From Xylocopa sonorina (Eukaryota; Arthropoda; Insecta; Hymenoptera; Apidae): 64,000 nt of DNA. Positions 33,162 to 42,962 of the stretch are shown piece after piece. The position numbers and the translations under genes are program-made. A model generated the notes under the pieces. That model ran no database searches and was not told where the DNA came from. It worked only from the letters and a program-made list of their open reading frames with translations. Within the stretch, counting starts at the first letter, position 1. Every line of letters begins with the position of its first letter. The stretch lies in the NCBI RefSeq assembly GCF_050948175.1, contig NW_027490175.1, positions 496,001 to 560,000 of the forward strand. The letters are read 5' to 3'.

Positions 33162-34722
33162 TGTCACGTCCCGAGGTGCGGTTGCGCTCGCAACGGTGGC
33201 ACAAAGTCGTAACCGTTCCCGAAAATAACGCGAATTGCGTCCGGACCGGGTTCGTTGGCGTTTCGGACTCGATAAAACGGTAACTAACACTAAACTTACC
33301 TTGCGAAGGCTTGATTCCGCTGTCTGATTTCTCTTTCCAGGTACCTGGAGCGCCTTGGATCCGCAACCGGGATGGCGGCGGCGTACGGCTGGAACGGAGG
33401 TACGTCTACGGGAATAAGCGTCCAGGCGGGTTGACTCCGGCTGGCAGGTATCGGCGTTTGGCCCTGACGATTGGCGACTCGTACGGGTCGTGCGGCGAAG
33501 GAAACCTCCTTCACAGGAACCAGGACTCGAACGTAGGAAGTTGAATATTCTGGTGCATCACCCACGTATTCTCGAGCGAGACGACGAATGAACTCTCTCC
33601 TCCCCGCGCGTCGTGTACGCTTTGTCGGAGGTGCAAGGCTCATCGAGAATACTTGAACCTCGGTTGAATACGGCACGGCTAAGCGTTGGTTCGCTCTAGC
33701 TTACCGGGATCGACCTGGGCGCAAGATATTCTGTACACGGTAGAAGTGAGGATGGAGCAACTAAGCGCTGGTTCGCTCTAGTCGTCGAGCCTCAAGACTA
33801 TCGTAGATGAGATATAGAATTAGAATAATCGCGAGCGTACCCGTGGATTAGAATTAAGGAATTGTATTTGAACTCGAATAAAGATACTTTGAATCTGGTA
33901 AAAATAAACTATATTCTATGATTTCACTATACTAGATACACTTGACTAAATTCTAAGTTACTGACTAGCGATTACAATGAGAATTAGAAATAGTATAAAG
34001 TATCGAACGGACTCCGCTATGGGAGTATGGATAGAGACGAATGCATTAGAGCTAATTGCTCGTTGCGAATGAGCCTATTGCTCGGATCGGAAGTGCATCG
34101 TTCGGATGCTGGATTAGAACTCCTCGGTTCGGAGATGAGATATGAACTGACTCTCGGATCTCGCGTCCGCGACCTCCTCGGGTCGCGCGGCGCGCGAGTC
34201 GCTGGGCCCTCGGGGTGGGGCGGACGGTCGGAGTAGGGCGGCCGCTCGGCCCTCGTGGTGGGGCGGCCGTTCGGAGTGGGGCGCGGCCCGCGTTAAGCGT
34301 GAGCCGCGAGCGTCGAGTGTGCGCGCGAGTGCACGGAACATAACCGTGCATGAATAAAATATATACATATATTCACTTAAATCTAGGTGTGTGTTGGTGT
34401 GTATGTACATAGGTGAGTAGTGTGCTTATTCTAATCCCACATGTACGAGAAGTACGTATAGGGCTTCGTGATTGCTGGGGATTCGACCCAGTACGTGTCG
34501 GAGAGCTCCTCGCCCTCGTAATACGGGGTGAAGTCCTCCCCCTCGTGTGTGGAGATCGCGCGTGGGCGCGGCATGCTGCATCCCTCTTCCCTCTCGTACC
34601 TTTGTCTCCTTCTGTAGGGACGGCGAGTCGGCGGGTGGCCCGTGTGCAGGGGCTCCGGATACGGATGCTGGGGATGATGAGGTGGACGCCGGAGGGTGGC
34701 AGGCGGTACGCCTGACGTTACA
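33162..34722 (-). repeat. 5' LTR of copy 2
   Basis: 1561 bp, with the single minisatellite unit (34122-34148) and the 81-bp U5 segment, as in its partner. Agreement on both unusual features shows that the two LTRs came from one template. Confidence 0.95.
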
Positions 34723-35215
34723 ATGTATTCCTCGTCTACACTTCAAATGTATGTAAATACGACACTTCCTTGCAAGGAAATAGCGGTTGCAGATGTCTAC
34801 GTATCGTAGCAATGGAGTTCTTATGATTCTTAGAACGCGATATCGCATCTCATTCCTATGTTTCATGGTAAGATATAATATGATTTGCGAAGTGTCATGT
34901 ATTCCTCGTCTACACTTCAAATGAATGTAAATGCGACACTTCCTTGTAAGGAAATAGCGTTTGCAGATGTCTACCTATCGTAGCAATAGAGTTCTAATGC
35001 TTCTTAAAACGCGATATCGCATCTCATTTCTATGTTTCGTGGTAAGATATAATATGATTTCCGAAGTGTCATGTATTCCTCGTGTACACTTCGAATGAAT
35101 GTAAATGCGACACTTCCTTGCAAGGAAATGGCGTTTGCAGATGTCTACCTATCGTAGCAATAGAGTTCTAAGGCTTCTTAAAAAGCGATATCGCATCTCA
35201 TTTCTATGTTTCATG
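34723..35215 (-). repeat. 174-bp satellite remnant between two elements, about 2.8 monomers
   Basis: A short reverse-orientation satellite block squeezed between copies 2 and 3. Its rare variants (tttccgaagtgtc, ctcgtgtacacttcgaatg, aaatggcgtttgc) match the array at about 24.97-25.08 kb. It is therefore a duplicate of that segment rather than a random stretch. Confidence 0.9.
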
Positions 35216-36749
35216 TGTAACGTCAGGCGTACCGCCTGCCACCCTCCGGCGTCCACCTCATCATCCCCAGCATCCGTATCCGGAGCCCCTGCACACGGGC
35301 CACCCGCCGACTCGCCGTCCCTACAGAAGGAGACAAAGGTACGAGAGGGAAGAGGGATGCAGCATGCCGCGCCCACGCGCGATCTCCACACACGAGGGGG
35401 AGGACTTCACCCCGTATTACGAGGGCGAGGAGCTCTCCGACACATACTGGGTCGAATCCCCAGCGATCACGAAGCCCTATACGTACTTCTCGTACATGTG
35501 GGATTAGAATAAGGACACTACTCACCTATGTACATACACACCAACACACACCTAGATTTAAGTAAATATATGTATATATTTTATTCATGCACGGTTACGT
35601 TCCGTGCACTCGCGCGCACACTCGACGCTCGCGGCTCACGCTTAACGCGGGCCGCGCCCCACTCCGAACGGCCGCCCCACCACGAGGGCCGAGCGGCCGC
35701 CCTACTCCGACCGTCCGCCCCACCGCGAGGGCCCAGCGACTCGCGCGCCGCGCGACCCGAGGAGGTCGCGGACGCGAGATCCGAGAGTCAGTTCCAATCT
35801 CACCTCCGAACGGGAGAGTTGGTATCTCATCTCCGAACTGGAGAGTTCGCATCTCATCTCCGAACCGAGGAGTTCTAATCCAGCATCCGAACGATGCACT
35901 TCCGATCCGAGCAATAGGCTCATTCGCAACGAGCAATTAGCTCTAATGCATTCGTCTCTATCCATACTCCCATAGCGGAGTCCATTCGATACTTTATACT
36001 ATTTCTAATTCTCATTGTAATCGCTAGTCAGTAACTTAGAATTTAGTCAAGTGTATCTAGTATAGTGAAATCATAGAATATAGTTTATTTTTACCAGATT
36101 CAAAGTATCTTTATTCGAGTTCAAATACAATTCCTTAATTCTACTCCACGGGTACGCTCGCGATTATTCTATTTCTATATCTCATCTGCGATAGTCTTGA
36201 GGCTCGACGACTAGAGCGAACCAGCGCTTAGTTGCTCCATCCTCACTTCTACCGTATACAGAATATCTTGCGCCCAGGTTGATCCCGGTAAGCTAGAGCG
36301 AACCAACGCTTAGCCGCGCCGTACTCGACCGAAGTTCAAGTATTCTCGACGAGCCTTGCACCTCCGACAAAGCGTACACGACGCGCGGGGAGGAGAGAGT
36401 TTATTCGTCGTCTCGCTCGGGAATACGTGGGTGATGCACCGGAATATTCAATTTCCTGCGTTCGAGTCCTGGTTCCTGTGAAGGAGGTTTCCTTCGCCGC
36501 ACGACCCGTACCTCCGTTCCAGCCGTACGCCGCCGCCATCCCGGTTGCGGATCCAAGGCGCTCCAGGTACCTGGAAAGAGAAATCAGACAGTAGAATCAA
36601 GCCATCACAAGGTAAGTTTCGTGTTAATTACCGTTTTATCGAGTCCGAAACGCCAACGAACCCGGTCCGGACGCAATTCGCGTTATTTTCGGGAACGGTT
36701 ACGACTTTGTGCCACCGTTGCGAGCGCAACCGCACCTCGGGACGTGACA
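35216..36749 (+). repeat. 5' LTR of copy 3
   Basis: TGTAACGTC...GACGTGACA. TATA-like tract near 35564-35583, three 27-bp units at 35790-35870, GTAAGT donor near 36612. In U5, a point change creates TAG (agacagtag near 36587) in a frame that is open in other LTRs, which argues that this frame is not a required gene. Confidence 0.95.
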
Positions 36750-36762
36750 CGAAAGTTATTTT

Positions 36763-36780
36763 TGGTGACAGCGGTGGGAT
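36763..36780 (+). promoter_or_regulatory. tRNA primer-binding site of copy 3
   Basis: TGGTGACAGCGGTGGGAT, beginning after a 13-nt gap from the LTR end at 36749; minus-strand synthesis would start here. Confidence 0.65.
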
Positions 36781-36831
36781 AGCCACGCGTTTCCTCCGGA
36801 AATTCCGCCGAAAGGAACCGCGAAACTAGAT

Positions 36832-38163
36832 ATGGCAACCCGGACTCCGACAAAAACGCGCCAGCAGACACAGCGAGCCGCCGCGATGGCCGATTCCGAA
36901 CGCGAAAAACGCATTAGCAGAACGCTCGACTTCCAAGACGCTATCGCCGAGCCTCTTCCTAGTACCGCGCAACAAAATACTTCAGCGAAAAACACGAAAG
37001 CGACCGATCCGAGTAATGCCGCGTTGCTCCTGCAAATAGAAATTTTACGCCGTGAATTAGAATCTATTCGCAGAACGCCTGATTTAACGCGCGAAGATAC
37101 TGTTTCTCTAGATATTCCTCGGGGAAATCCGCTTTCCGGACATAATTCGAGCTCCGATTTTAATACAAATAGTTCGCAACACGACGAGCTATCGCTTAAG
37201 CAGGCCCTCGAAGCCGTGCCAACATTCGATGGTCAGAACATTCCTATTCTTCAGTTTACCCGGGCGTGTAAACGCGCTTATGAGCTTATCCCTAATGGGT
37301 GCGAGCGAACTTTCACACGCCTGGTTAAGGGAAAACTCAAGGGTCGTGCCTACGCCGCGCTAGAAGACGAGCCATGTTACACAATACTCGAATTAACGGA
37401 CGTTCTTCGCAGCACATTTTGCTCCGTAAAATCAGCTCATCATTATCGGGGTGAACTTGCAAATATATTTATGCGCGCGAACGAGCACATTCTAGATTAC
37501 ATCGGTCGAGTAAAAGATCTTAGAACCGCTATAATTGATTGCGAGAGGCTTGCTCGACGAGACACACCGGAATCGCTCGATGACGTAGACGCGCTCACCC
37601 TACAATGTTTTAAAGACGGTCTCATTCCGGAAATTCGAATGCAGATGACGGTAAATTCATTCGGTACATTGCGAGAAACGTTCGCTCGAGCGCGGGAGCT
37701 CTATCAAATGCACGAACGTGATTGCAACCGACTAGGTAGATCGCGTGCCGCGCGACCAGAATCGCGCGAAAAACCAGCCGAAATTATTTGCCGAAAATGC
37801 AATAATATTGGACATTACGCGACCGAGTGTCGGTTCAGACCGCCATCGCCGTACCGACCGCAGGAATACCGTGACGCTTACTTGCGATCCAGGGACGTAC
37901 CGCCTCCTACTCGAGGCCCCGCGTATGAGCAACCGAGACAAATCGTAGCCAGGGACGCGCCCAAATTTTGTCGCTATTGCAAGACCCCGGGGCACGAAAT
38001 AGGCGAGTGCCGCAAAAGACAGTACAACAACGCGGTAAATAAAAATTCGGGAAACGACAATGGCCTCCGCACCCGCCGCGAGACAGGTGGCGAGGCCGCG
38101 CACCAAGTCCGTCCTCTCGCCGCGAACAACTCCAACGCGGAAATCGACGAAACGCCGCGATAA
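36832..38163 (+). CDS. gag: Gag of copy 3
   Basis: 443 residues, with the YRDA segment as in copy 1. Most other diagnostic residues are those of copy 4 (KRISRT, LLLQIE, RLVKGK, SRAARP, ECRFRP). This combination points to recombination between lineages or independent loss of the 12 nt. Both CCHC knuckles are intact. ATG context gatATGG. The frame ends at TAA, codons after the pol frame has opened. Confidence 0.95.
   Translation: MATRTPTKTRQQTQRAAAMADSEREKRISRTLDFQDAIAEPLPSTAQQNTSAKNTKATDPSNAALLLQIEILRRELESIRRTPDLTREDTVSLDIPRGNPLSGHNSSSDFNTNSSQHDELSLKQALEAVPTFDGQNIPILQFTRACKRAYELIPNGCERTFTRLVKGKLKGRAYAALEDEPCYTILELTDVLRSTFCSVKSAHHYRGELANIFMRANEHILDYIGRVKDLRTAIIDCERLARRDTPESLDDVDALTLQCFKDGLIPEIRMQMTVNSFGTLRETFARARELYQMHERDCNRLGRSRAARPESREKPAEIICRKCNNIGHYATECRFRPPSPYRPQEYRDAYLRSRDVPPPTRGPAYEQPRQIVARDAPKFCRYCKTPGHEIGECRKRQYNNAVNKNSGNDNGLRTRRETGGEAAHQVRPLAANNSNAEIDETPR
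38049..38097 (+). promoter_or_regulatory. Gag-pol -1 frameshift signal of copy 3
   Basis: GGGAAAC at 38049-38055 (gag codons tcG GGA AAC), spacer gacaat 38056-38061. Outer stem GGCCTC 38062-38067 with GAGGCC 38092-38097; inner stem CACC 38070-38073 with GGTG 38086-38089; 12-nt loop. The pol-frame stop TAA is at 38040-38042 and the gag stop at 38161-38163, so the frames overlap by about 120 nt. The frame relation (gag start position 1 mod 3, pol 0 mod 3) is -1. Confidence 0.88.
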
Positions 38164-38234
38164 ACATAACCGGAAAAACTAGCACGCCAAACGTAATTTT
38201 AAAGTCCGACCTTCTAATTTCACCAACTCGCTTC

Positions 38235-41200
38235 ATGGTGGACACTGGGGCGGAAATAAATATTATAAAACGTTCGGCTCTAAAAGCATCCGCGCGAATC
38301 GATAAGTCCGAGATCGTAATAATAACAGGGGTAACCGATGGCAAAACCGCAACCCTAGGGACGGTGAATCTTGTCATTTTCGGTCGCGTCGTTCCTTTTA
38401 ATGTGGTCGAGGATGATTTTCCCCTTAAACCAAGCGGGATCCTCGGCTCCGGGTTCTGTATGGACGCAGAAATCTCTTTTCCAAATAAAATAATCAAATG
38501 GAATGGTAAGAGAATTCCTTTCGAAGACGATATCGAAGCACTCGAGGAACCGTCACCGGACTCGAAAATAAAGCCTCTCCTATCGCCGAAACGTAAACAA
38601 GCGCCGCGCACGGAATCTATTCCCCCTCCGCCGCCGCGCCCGCCGCGTAAATCATCGCCTCCGCTGAAACGCGATGCAGCAACGAAATCGAAGCTTCGAA
38701 CGCAAGACAAAGCAGCTTCTCCGAAGTCAGGAGACCGTATCTCCATTCCACCGAGATCAAATATCGGTATCAAGGTCCGCGTAGTTAATTCGAACCTCGC
38801 GGAAGGTATAATTCCTCGTATCGATCTTGCGCCGGGTATATTTTTCGGAAACGCTCTCGTCAGAGTAATTCGGGGCAAAGCGGTAACTCGAATAATTAAT
38901 TCATCCGACCGCGCCGTCGAAATCGCGTTACCAGAGATCATACTCGAGCCCGCGCAAATCATGACTTCCCTCCACGAGGAGGATAGTCCGTCGCTGTATC
39001 CGGTTTTTTCTAAATCTACTAAATCCAACGTATCCGCCGTACCGATCGGCTCATCCCAAAAAGGGAAAACTTCTATTTCTTTCTCGAATCAGACACCATA
39101 TTCGACAATCGAAACTCCTCCTTCGCGTTGCAAAATCGCGAATGTTCAACAGATCTCTTATGCTCAGGCGGTTAAAAATAATGTACAACAGTCGCCGTTA
39201 AAACAAACATCGAAATCCGCCAATCCTTCGAAATCTCGTCTAGATCGACTTCTTAGTCTCCTCCGTCTCGACCACCTCAACGCAGAGGAAAGAGAGCACG
39301 TCGTCCGTCTCGTTCAAAGCACGCAGGAGCTTTTTCACATTGAGGGGGATAAATTAGGGCATACGTCAGCAACCACGCACAAGATTCCAACCGTCGACGA
39401 CCGCCCCGTCAATGTGAAACAATACCGTTTCCCACCAGCTCATAAGGAGGAGATTCGACGACAAGTCGACAAATTTTTACAAAATGGTGTCATCTCTCCG
39501 TCAAAATCACCATATAATTCGCCATTGTGGGTTGTCCCAAAGAAACCGGACTCCTTGGGCAACAAGCAATGGCGCGTCGTCATCGACTACCGCGCACTCA
39601 ATGAGAAATCTGTCGCCGATGCCTATCCCCTCCCTTGCATTACCGAGATACTTGATCAGCTCGGGAGTGCGAAGTATTTTAGTACATTCGATCTCGCGAG
39701 CGGATTTCACCAGATCCCAATGGAGCCCGCCGATGCTCCTAAAACTGCTTTTTCGACGCCTCACGGGCATTATGAATTTAAAAGAATGCCATTCGGATTA
39801 AAAAATGCGCCAGCAACGTTCCAACGACTTATGGACAATGTCCTGTCCGGTCTCCAGGGGAACGAAATTTTCGTCTATTTGGACGACATTGTTATCTACG
39901 CTAGCTCTCTTCAAGAACATCGACTTAAATTCGATAAATTAACTCAACGGCTCAAAGAAGCTAATTTAGTATTGCAGCCGGATAAGTGCGAATTCTTGAG
40001 GAGAGAAGTAAGCTATTTGGGTCATATTATCAGTGAGCACGGTGTAAAACCTGACCCTGCGAAAATTAGCGCCGTCAAAAATTTTCCGCGCCCGCGCAAC
40101 GCGAAACAGATCAAACAATTCCTCGGGCTCGCGGGATACTACAGGCGGTTCATCGCAAATTTTTCCAATATTGCTAAGCCTCTAACGAATTTGTTAAAAA
40201 AGGACGCGCCCTTTGTATGGCGTAACGAGCATGAGAATTCATTCGTCAAACTCCGAGATTGCCTATGCGAAGCGCCTATCTTGCAGTACCCCAACTTTAA
40301 ACAACCATTCGTGATAACGACCGACGCGTCCGCCGAAGCTATTGGTGCTATCTTGAGTCAAGGACCAATAGGCCGCGACTTGCCAATCGCGTACACGTCG
40401 CGACTGTTAAACGCTGCGGAGAAAAACTACTCCACGATCGAGAAGGAGTGTCTGGCGATTGTCTACGCCGTCCATTACTTTCGTCCATACATATACGGTA
40501 ATCAATTCAAACTCGTTACCGACCATCGACCGTTAGTGTGGATGAATTCGGTCAAGGACCCGTCAAGTAGACTCGTACGGTGGAGGCTTAAGTTAGCAGA
40601 ATTTGACTACGAGATGGTCTATAAAAGTGGAAAAACGAACCTTAATGCGGACGCATTGTCGCGGAATCCCGCTCAAATTTTTCCGCTCTCGTATTCAGAA
40701 AACTCGGAGGACGACATCTTCGATGTGCCTCCGGAAACCCGTAAAAAGTATACCACACTAGCGCCTCCTCCTACTCCGGTAACATCAGAACCTGAATTAC
40801 CGACTCCAGGCACGTCCTTCCGTACCAACACAGCACCACCTCCGCAAGTCGCCAGCGACAGCACCGACTTTTATACTCCTGCTCCAAATGAATTTTTCCG
40901 ACGCGAACCTCTATTTAATTTCAGCCGTGACGCATTATCAACGCGACGAGACAATGTAGTTGTCTTCGTCACGCAATCTGGGCACCCCTATGACACGGGC
41001 GCCAAAGATCTAGCAAACGCTGAAAAATTCCTCCTAAACAAAAATCACGTCCTTACCAAAGCCAAAGTCATACAAATCGGAAACGAATTCCAAATCCAGC
41101 TTCCAATCATCGAACATTCCACCAGATCAATCAATTTCCAGACCGTAATAGAAACATTCAGATCCTTGTGCGACGTTGTAAACGAATTACAATTACAAAC

Positions 41201-42962
41201 ATTTAGTATCGCACAAACCTATCTAGACTCCGTATCCTGGTCCCGAATCCAGAAAATCCTTCAAGACCTGTTTTACGAAACAACTGTCCAGATTACGGTC
41301 TGCCAGGGCCTCATTAAAACCCCTTCGGTCGAAGAGCGACTGAAAATAATAAGAGAAAACCACGACTCCCCTGTGGGAGGTCACAAAGGGGTTAATAAAA
41401 CTTATTCTCGCATCAGACAACAATACTTTTGGCCAAACATGAAAACACAAATACAAGAATATATTGGCAAATGTAAAAGTTGTCAGACAGAGAAACTGGT
41501 CCGGGTAAAGACCAGACAGCCTCTCACTTTAACCGACACCCCTGGCAGGGCATTCGATAAGATTTCAATGGACGTAATGGGTCCTCTTCCCGAAACTTCC
41601 GACGGTTATACGAGTATCCTCACGATCCAAGATCTCCTCACTAAATACTCAGTCGCAGTTCCTCTCAAAACCACCACCGCAGTAGACATTGCCGAAGCTT
41701 TAATAAAAGAATTCATTTGTAAGTTCGGATGCCCGAAAGGCATACTCACGGACCAAGGTTCGAACTTTATAAATAGCTTGATTAAAGCCATAGCAATCAA
41801 ATTCCGTATTAAGCAATACAAGTCCACTGCGTTCCATCCACAAACAAACGGGTCCGTTGAACGATCTCACCACGTCCTGGCCGAATATCTGAAGCATTAC
41901 ATAGAGTCGAGTAACGATTGGGTGAATTGGTTACCGTATGCAATGTTTTCATACAACACCAGTGTGCACGAGGGTACATTATACACCCCACACGAACTAG
42001 TGTTCGGCAGGATAGCTAGGACGCCGTCAGCCACTCCTTTTCAGGACAGCTCTGATAACGAAACTTATAGCGACTATCTTATACAACTTCAGGAGAAAAT
42101 CTCGAAATCTCAGGATTTGGCTAAAGCCAATCTAGACAATGCGAAACGCCGTTCTAAATATTATTATGACCGAAATCTCAATGTCCAAAACTTCGAGGTA
42201 GGCCAATGGGTCTATCTTTTAAAAGAGCCGAACAAACATAAGTTCCAGGCACAATACTCTGGACCGTACCGTATCCTCGAAATTTTGGGCAATTGTAATG
42301 TTAAGCTGAATGTAAAAGGGCGCCATAAAATTGTTCATACGAACAAAATCAAAATTTGTAAACGAATGCATAGTATGCAGAGTGTGGATGCTAGTGAAAG
42401 AAAAGTGCGAAAAACTGAAAATGAAGTCAGTGAGAGCAGTGACATTCAAACGAACGCTGAAAGTGAAAGCGACGAAAGTGCCTGCAATCCGAAGGAAGCC
42501 CGCAGCCACGGTCCAAACTCCAAACGTTATCGCCAGGATCAACCAGGCGAAAAACCTCAGATTCCGCAGCATCCAGCCGACAGGACCAAGAGAAGGATCC
42601 AGCATCCCGAAATCTACCCAACAGACAAGAGATCTCGGCATGGCCGAGATTCTTTTTCCAAGGGGGGTGGTGTAACGTCAGGCGTACCGCCTGCCACCCT
42701 CCGGCGTCCACCTCATCATCCCCAGCATCCGTATCCGGAGCCCCTGCACACGGGCCACCCGCCGACTCGCCGTCCCTACAGAAGGAGACAAAGGTACGAG
42801 AGGGAAGAGGGATGCAGCATGCCGCGCCCACGCGCGATCTCCACACACGAGGGGGAGGACTTCACCCCGTATTACGAGGGCGAGGAGCTCTCCGACACGT
42901 ACTGGGTCGAATCCCCAGCAATCACGAAGCCCTATACGTACTTCTCGTACATGTGGGATTAG
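38235..42962 (+). CDS. pol: Pol polyprotein of copy 3
   Basis: 1575 codons from the Met preceding DTGA; the frame is open from 38043, so translation should enter from gag by -1 frameshift. All protease, RT, RNase H and integrase motifs are as in copy 1. Distinct residues lie mostly in the linker: SPDSKIK, RDAATKS, IMTSLHEED, NVQQISY, QQSPLK and DRLLSLL. The 3' LTR begins at 42671, inside codon ~1479, so the tail from ~1480 to the stop at 42960-42962 is LTR sequence. The final residues are aromatic and acidic. Confidence 0.96.
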   Translation: MVDTGAEINIIKRSALKASARIDKSEIVIITGVTDGKTATLGTVNLVIFGRVVPFNVVEDDFPLKPSGILGSGFCMDAEISFPNKIIKWNGKRIPFEDDIEALEEPSPDSKIKPLLSPKRKQAPRTESIPPPPPRPPRKSSPPLKRDAATKSKLRTQDKAASPKSGDRISIPPRSNIGIKVRVVNSNLAEGIIPRIDLAPGIFFGNALVRVIRGKAVTRIINSSDRAVEIALPEIILEPAQIMTSLHEEDSPSLYPVFSKSTKSNVSAVPIGSSQKGKTSISFSNQTPYSTIETPPSRCKIANVQQISYAQAVKNNVQQSPLKQTSKSANPSKSRLDRLLSLLRLDHLNAEEREHVVRLVQSTQELFHIEGDKLGHTSATTHKIPTVDDRPVNVKQYRFPPAHKEEIRRQVDKFLQNGVISPSKSPYNSPLWVVPKKPDSLGNKQWRVVIDYRALNEKSVADAYPLPCITEILDQLGSAKYFSTFDLASGFHQIPMEPADAPKTAFSTPHGHYEFKRMPFGLKNAPATFQRLMDNVLSGLQGNEIFVYLDDIVIYASSLQEHRLKFDKLTQRLKEANLVLQPDKCEFLRREVSYLGHIISEHGVKPDPAKISAVKNFPRPRNAKQIKQFLGLAGYYRRFIANFSNIAKPLTNLLKKDAPFVWRNEHENSFVKLRDCLCEAPILQYPNFKQPFVITTDASAEAIGAILSQGPIGRDLPIAYTSRLLNAAEKNYSTIEKECLAIVYAVHYFRPYIYGNQFKLVTDHRPLVWMNSVKDPSSRLVRWRLKLAEFDYEMVYKSGKTNLNADALSRNPAQIFPLSYSENSEDDIFDVPPETRKKYTTLAPPPTPVTSEPELPTPGTSFRTNTAPPPQVASDSTDFYTPAPNEFFRREPLFNFSRDALSTRRDNVVVFVTQSGHPYDTGAKDLANAEKFLLNKNHVLTKAKVIQIGNEFQIQLPIIEHSTRSINFQTVIETFRSLCDVVNELQLQTFSIAQTYLDSVSWSRIQKILQDLFYETTVQITVCQGLIKTPSVEERLKIIRENHDSPVGGHKGVNKTYSRIRQQYFWPNMKTQIQEYIGKCKSCQTEKLVRVKTRQPLTLTDTPGRAFDKISMDVMGPLPETSDGYTSILTIQDLLTKYSVAVPLKTTTAVDIAEALIKEFICKFGCPKGILTDQGSNFINSLIKAIAIKFRIKQYKSTAFHPQTNGSVERSHHVLAEYLKHYIESSNDWVNWLPYAMFSYNTSVHEGTLYTPHELVFGRIARTPSATPFQDSSDNETYSDYLIQLQEKISKSQDLAKANLDNAKRRSKYYYDRNLNVQNFEVGQWVYLLKEPNKHKFQAQYSGPYRILEILGNCNVKLNVKGRHKIVHTNKIKICKRMHSMQSVDASERKVRKTENEVSESSDIQTNAESESDESACNPKEARSHGPNSKRYRQDQPGEKPQIPQHPADRTKRRIQHPEIYPTDKRSRHGRDSFSKGGGVTSGVPPATLRRPPHHPQHPYPEPLHTGHPPTRRPYRRRQRYEREEGCSMPRPRAISTHEGEDFTPYYEGEELSDTYWVESPAITKPYTYFSYMWD
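42632..42670 (+). promoter_or_regulatory. Hairpin and polypurine tract of copy 3
   Basis: Perfect inverted repeat ATCTCGGC-ATG-GCCGAGAT at 42632-42650, a 9-nt spacer, then AAGGGGGGTGG at 42660-42670, immediately before the 3' LTR. Confidence 0.85.

Larger units (their letters stand above)
25692..34722 (-). mobile_element. Complete Ty3/gypsy LTR retrotransposon, copy 2 (9031 bp)
   Basis: Same family as copy 1. Target duplication ATGT at 25688-25691 and 34723-34726, one base over from copy 1's site within the monomer. LTRs are 1561 bp and the interior 5909 bp (12 nt shorter than copy 1, from the gag YRDA deletion). Gag and pol are intact. The LTRs are distinctive: one minisatellite unit only, and an 81-bp segment in U5 that the other copies lack. 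Confidence 0.96.
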
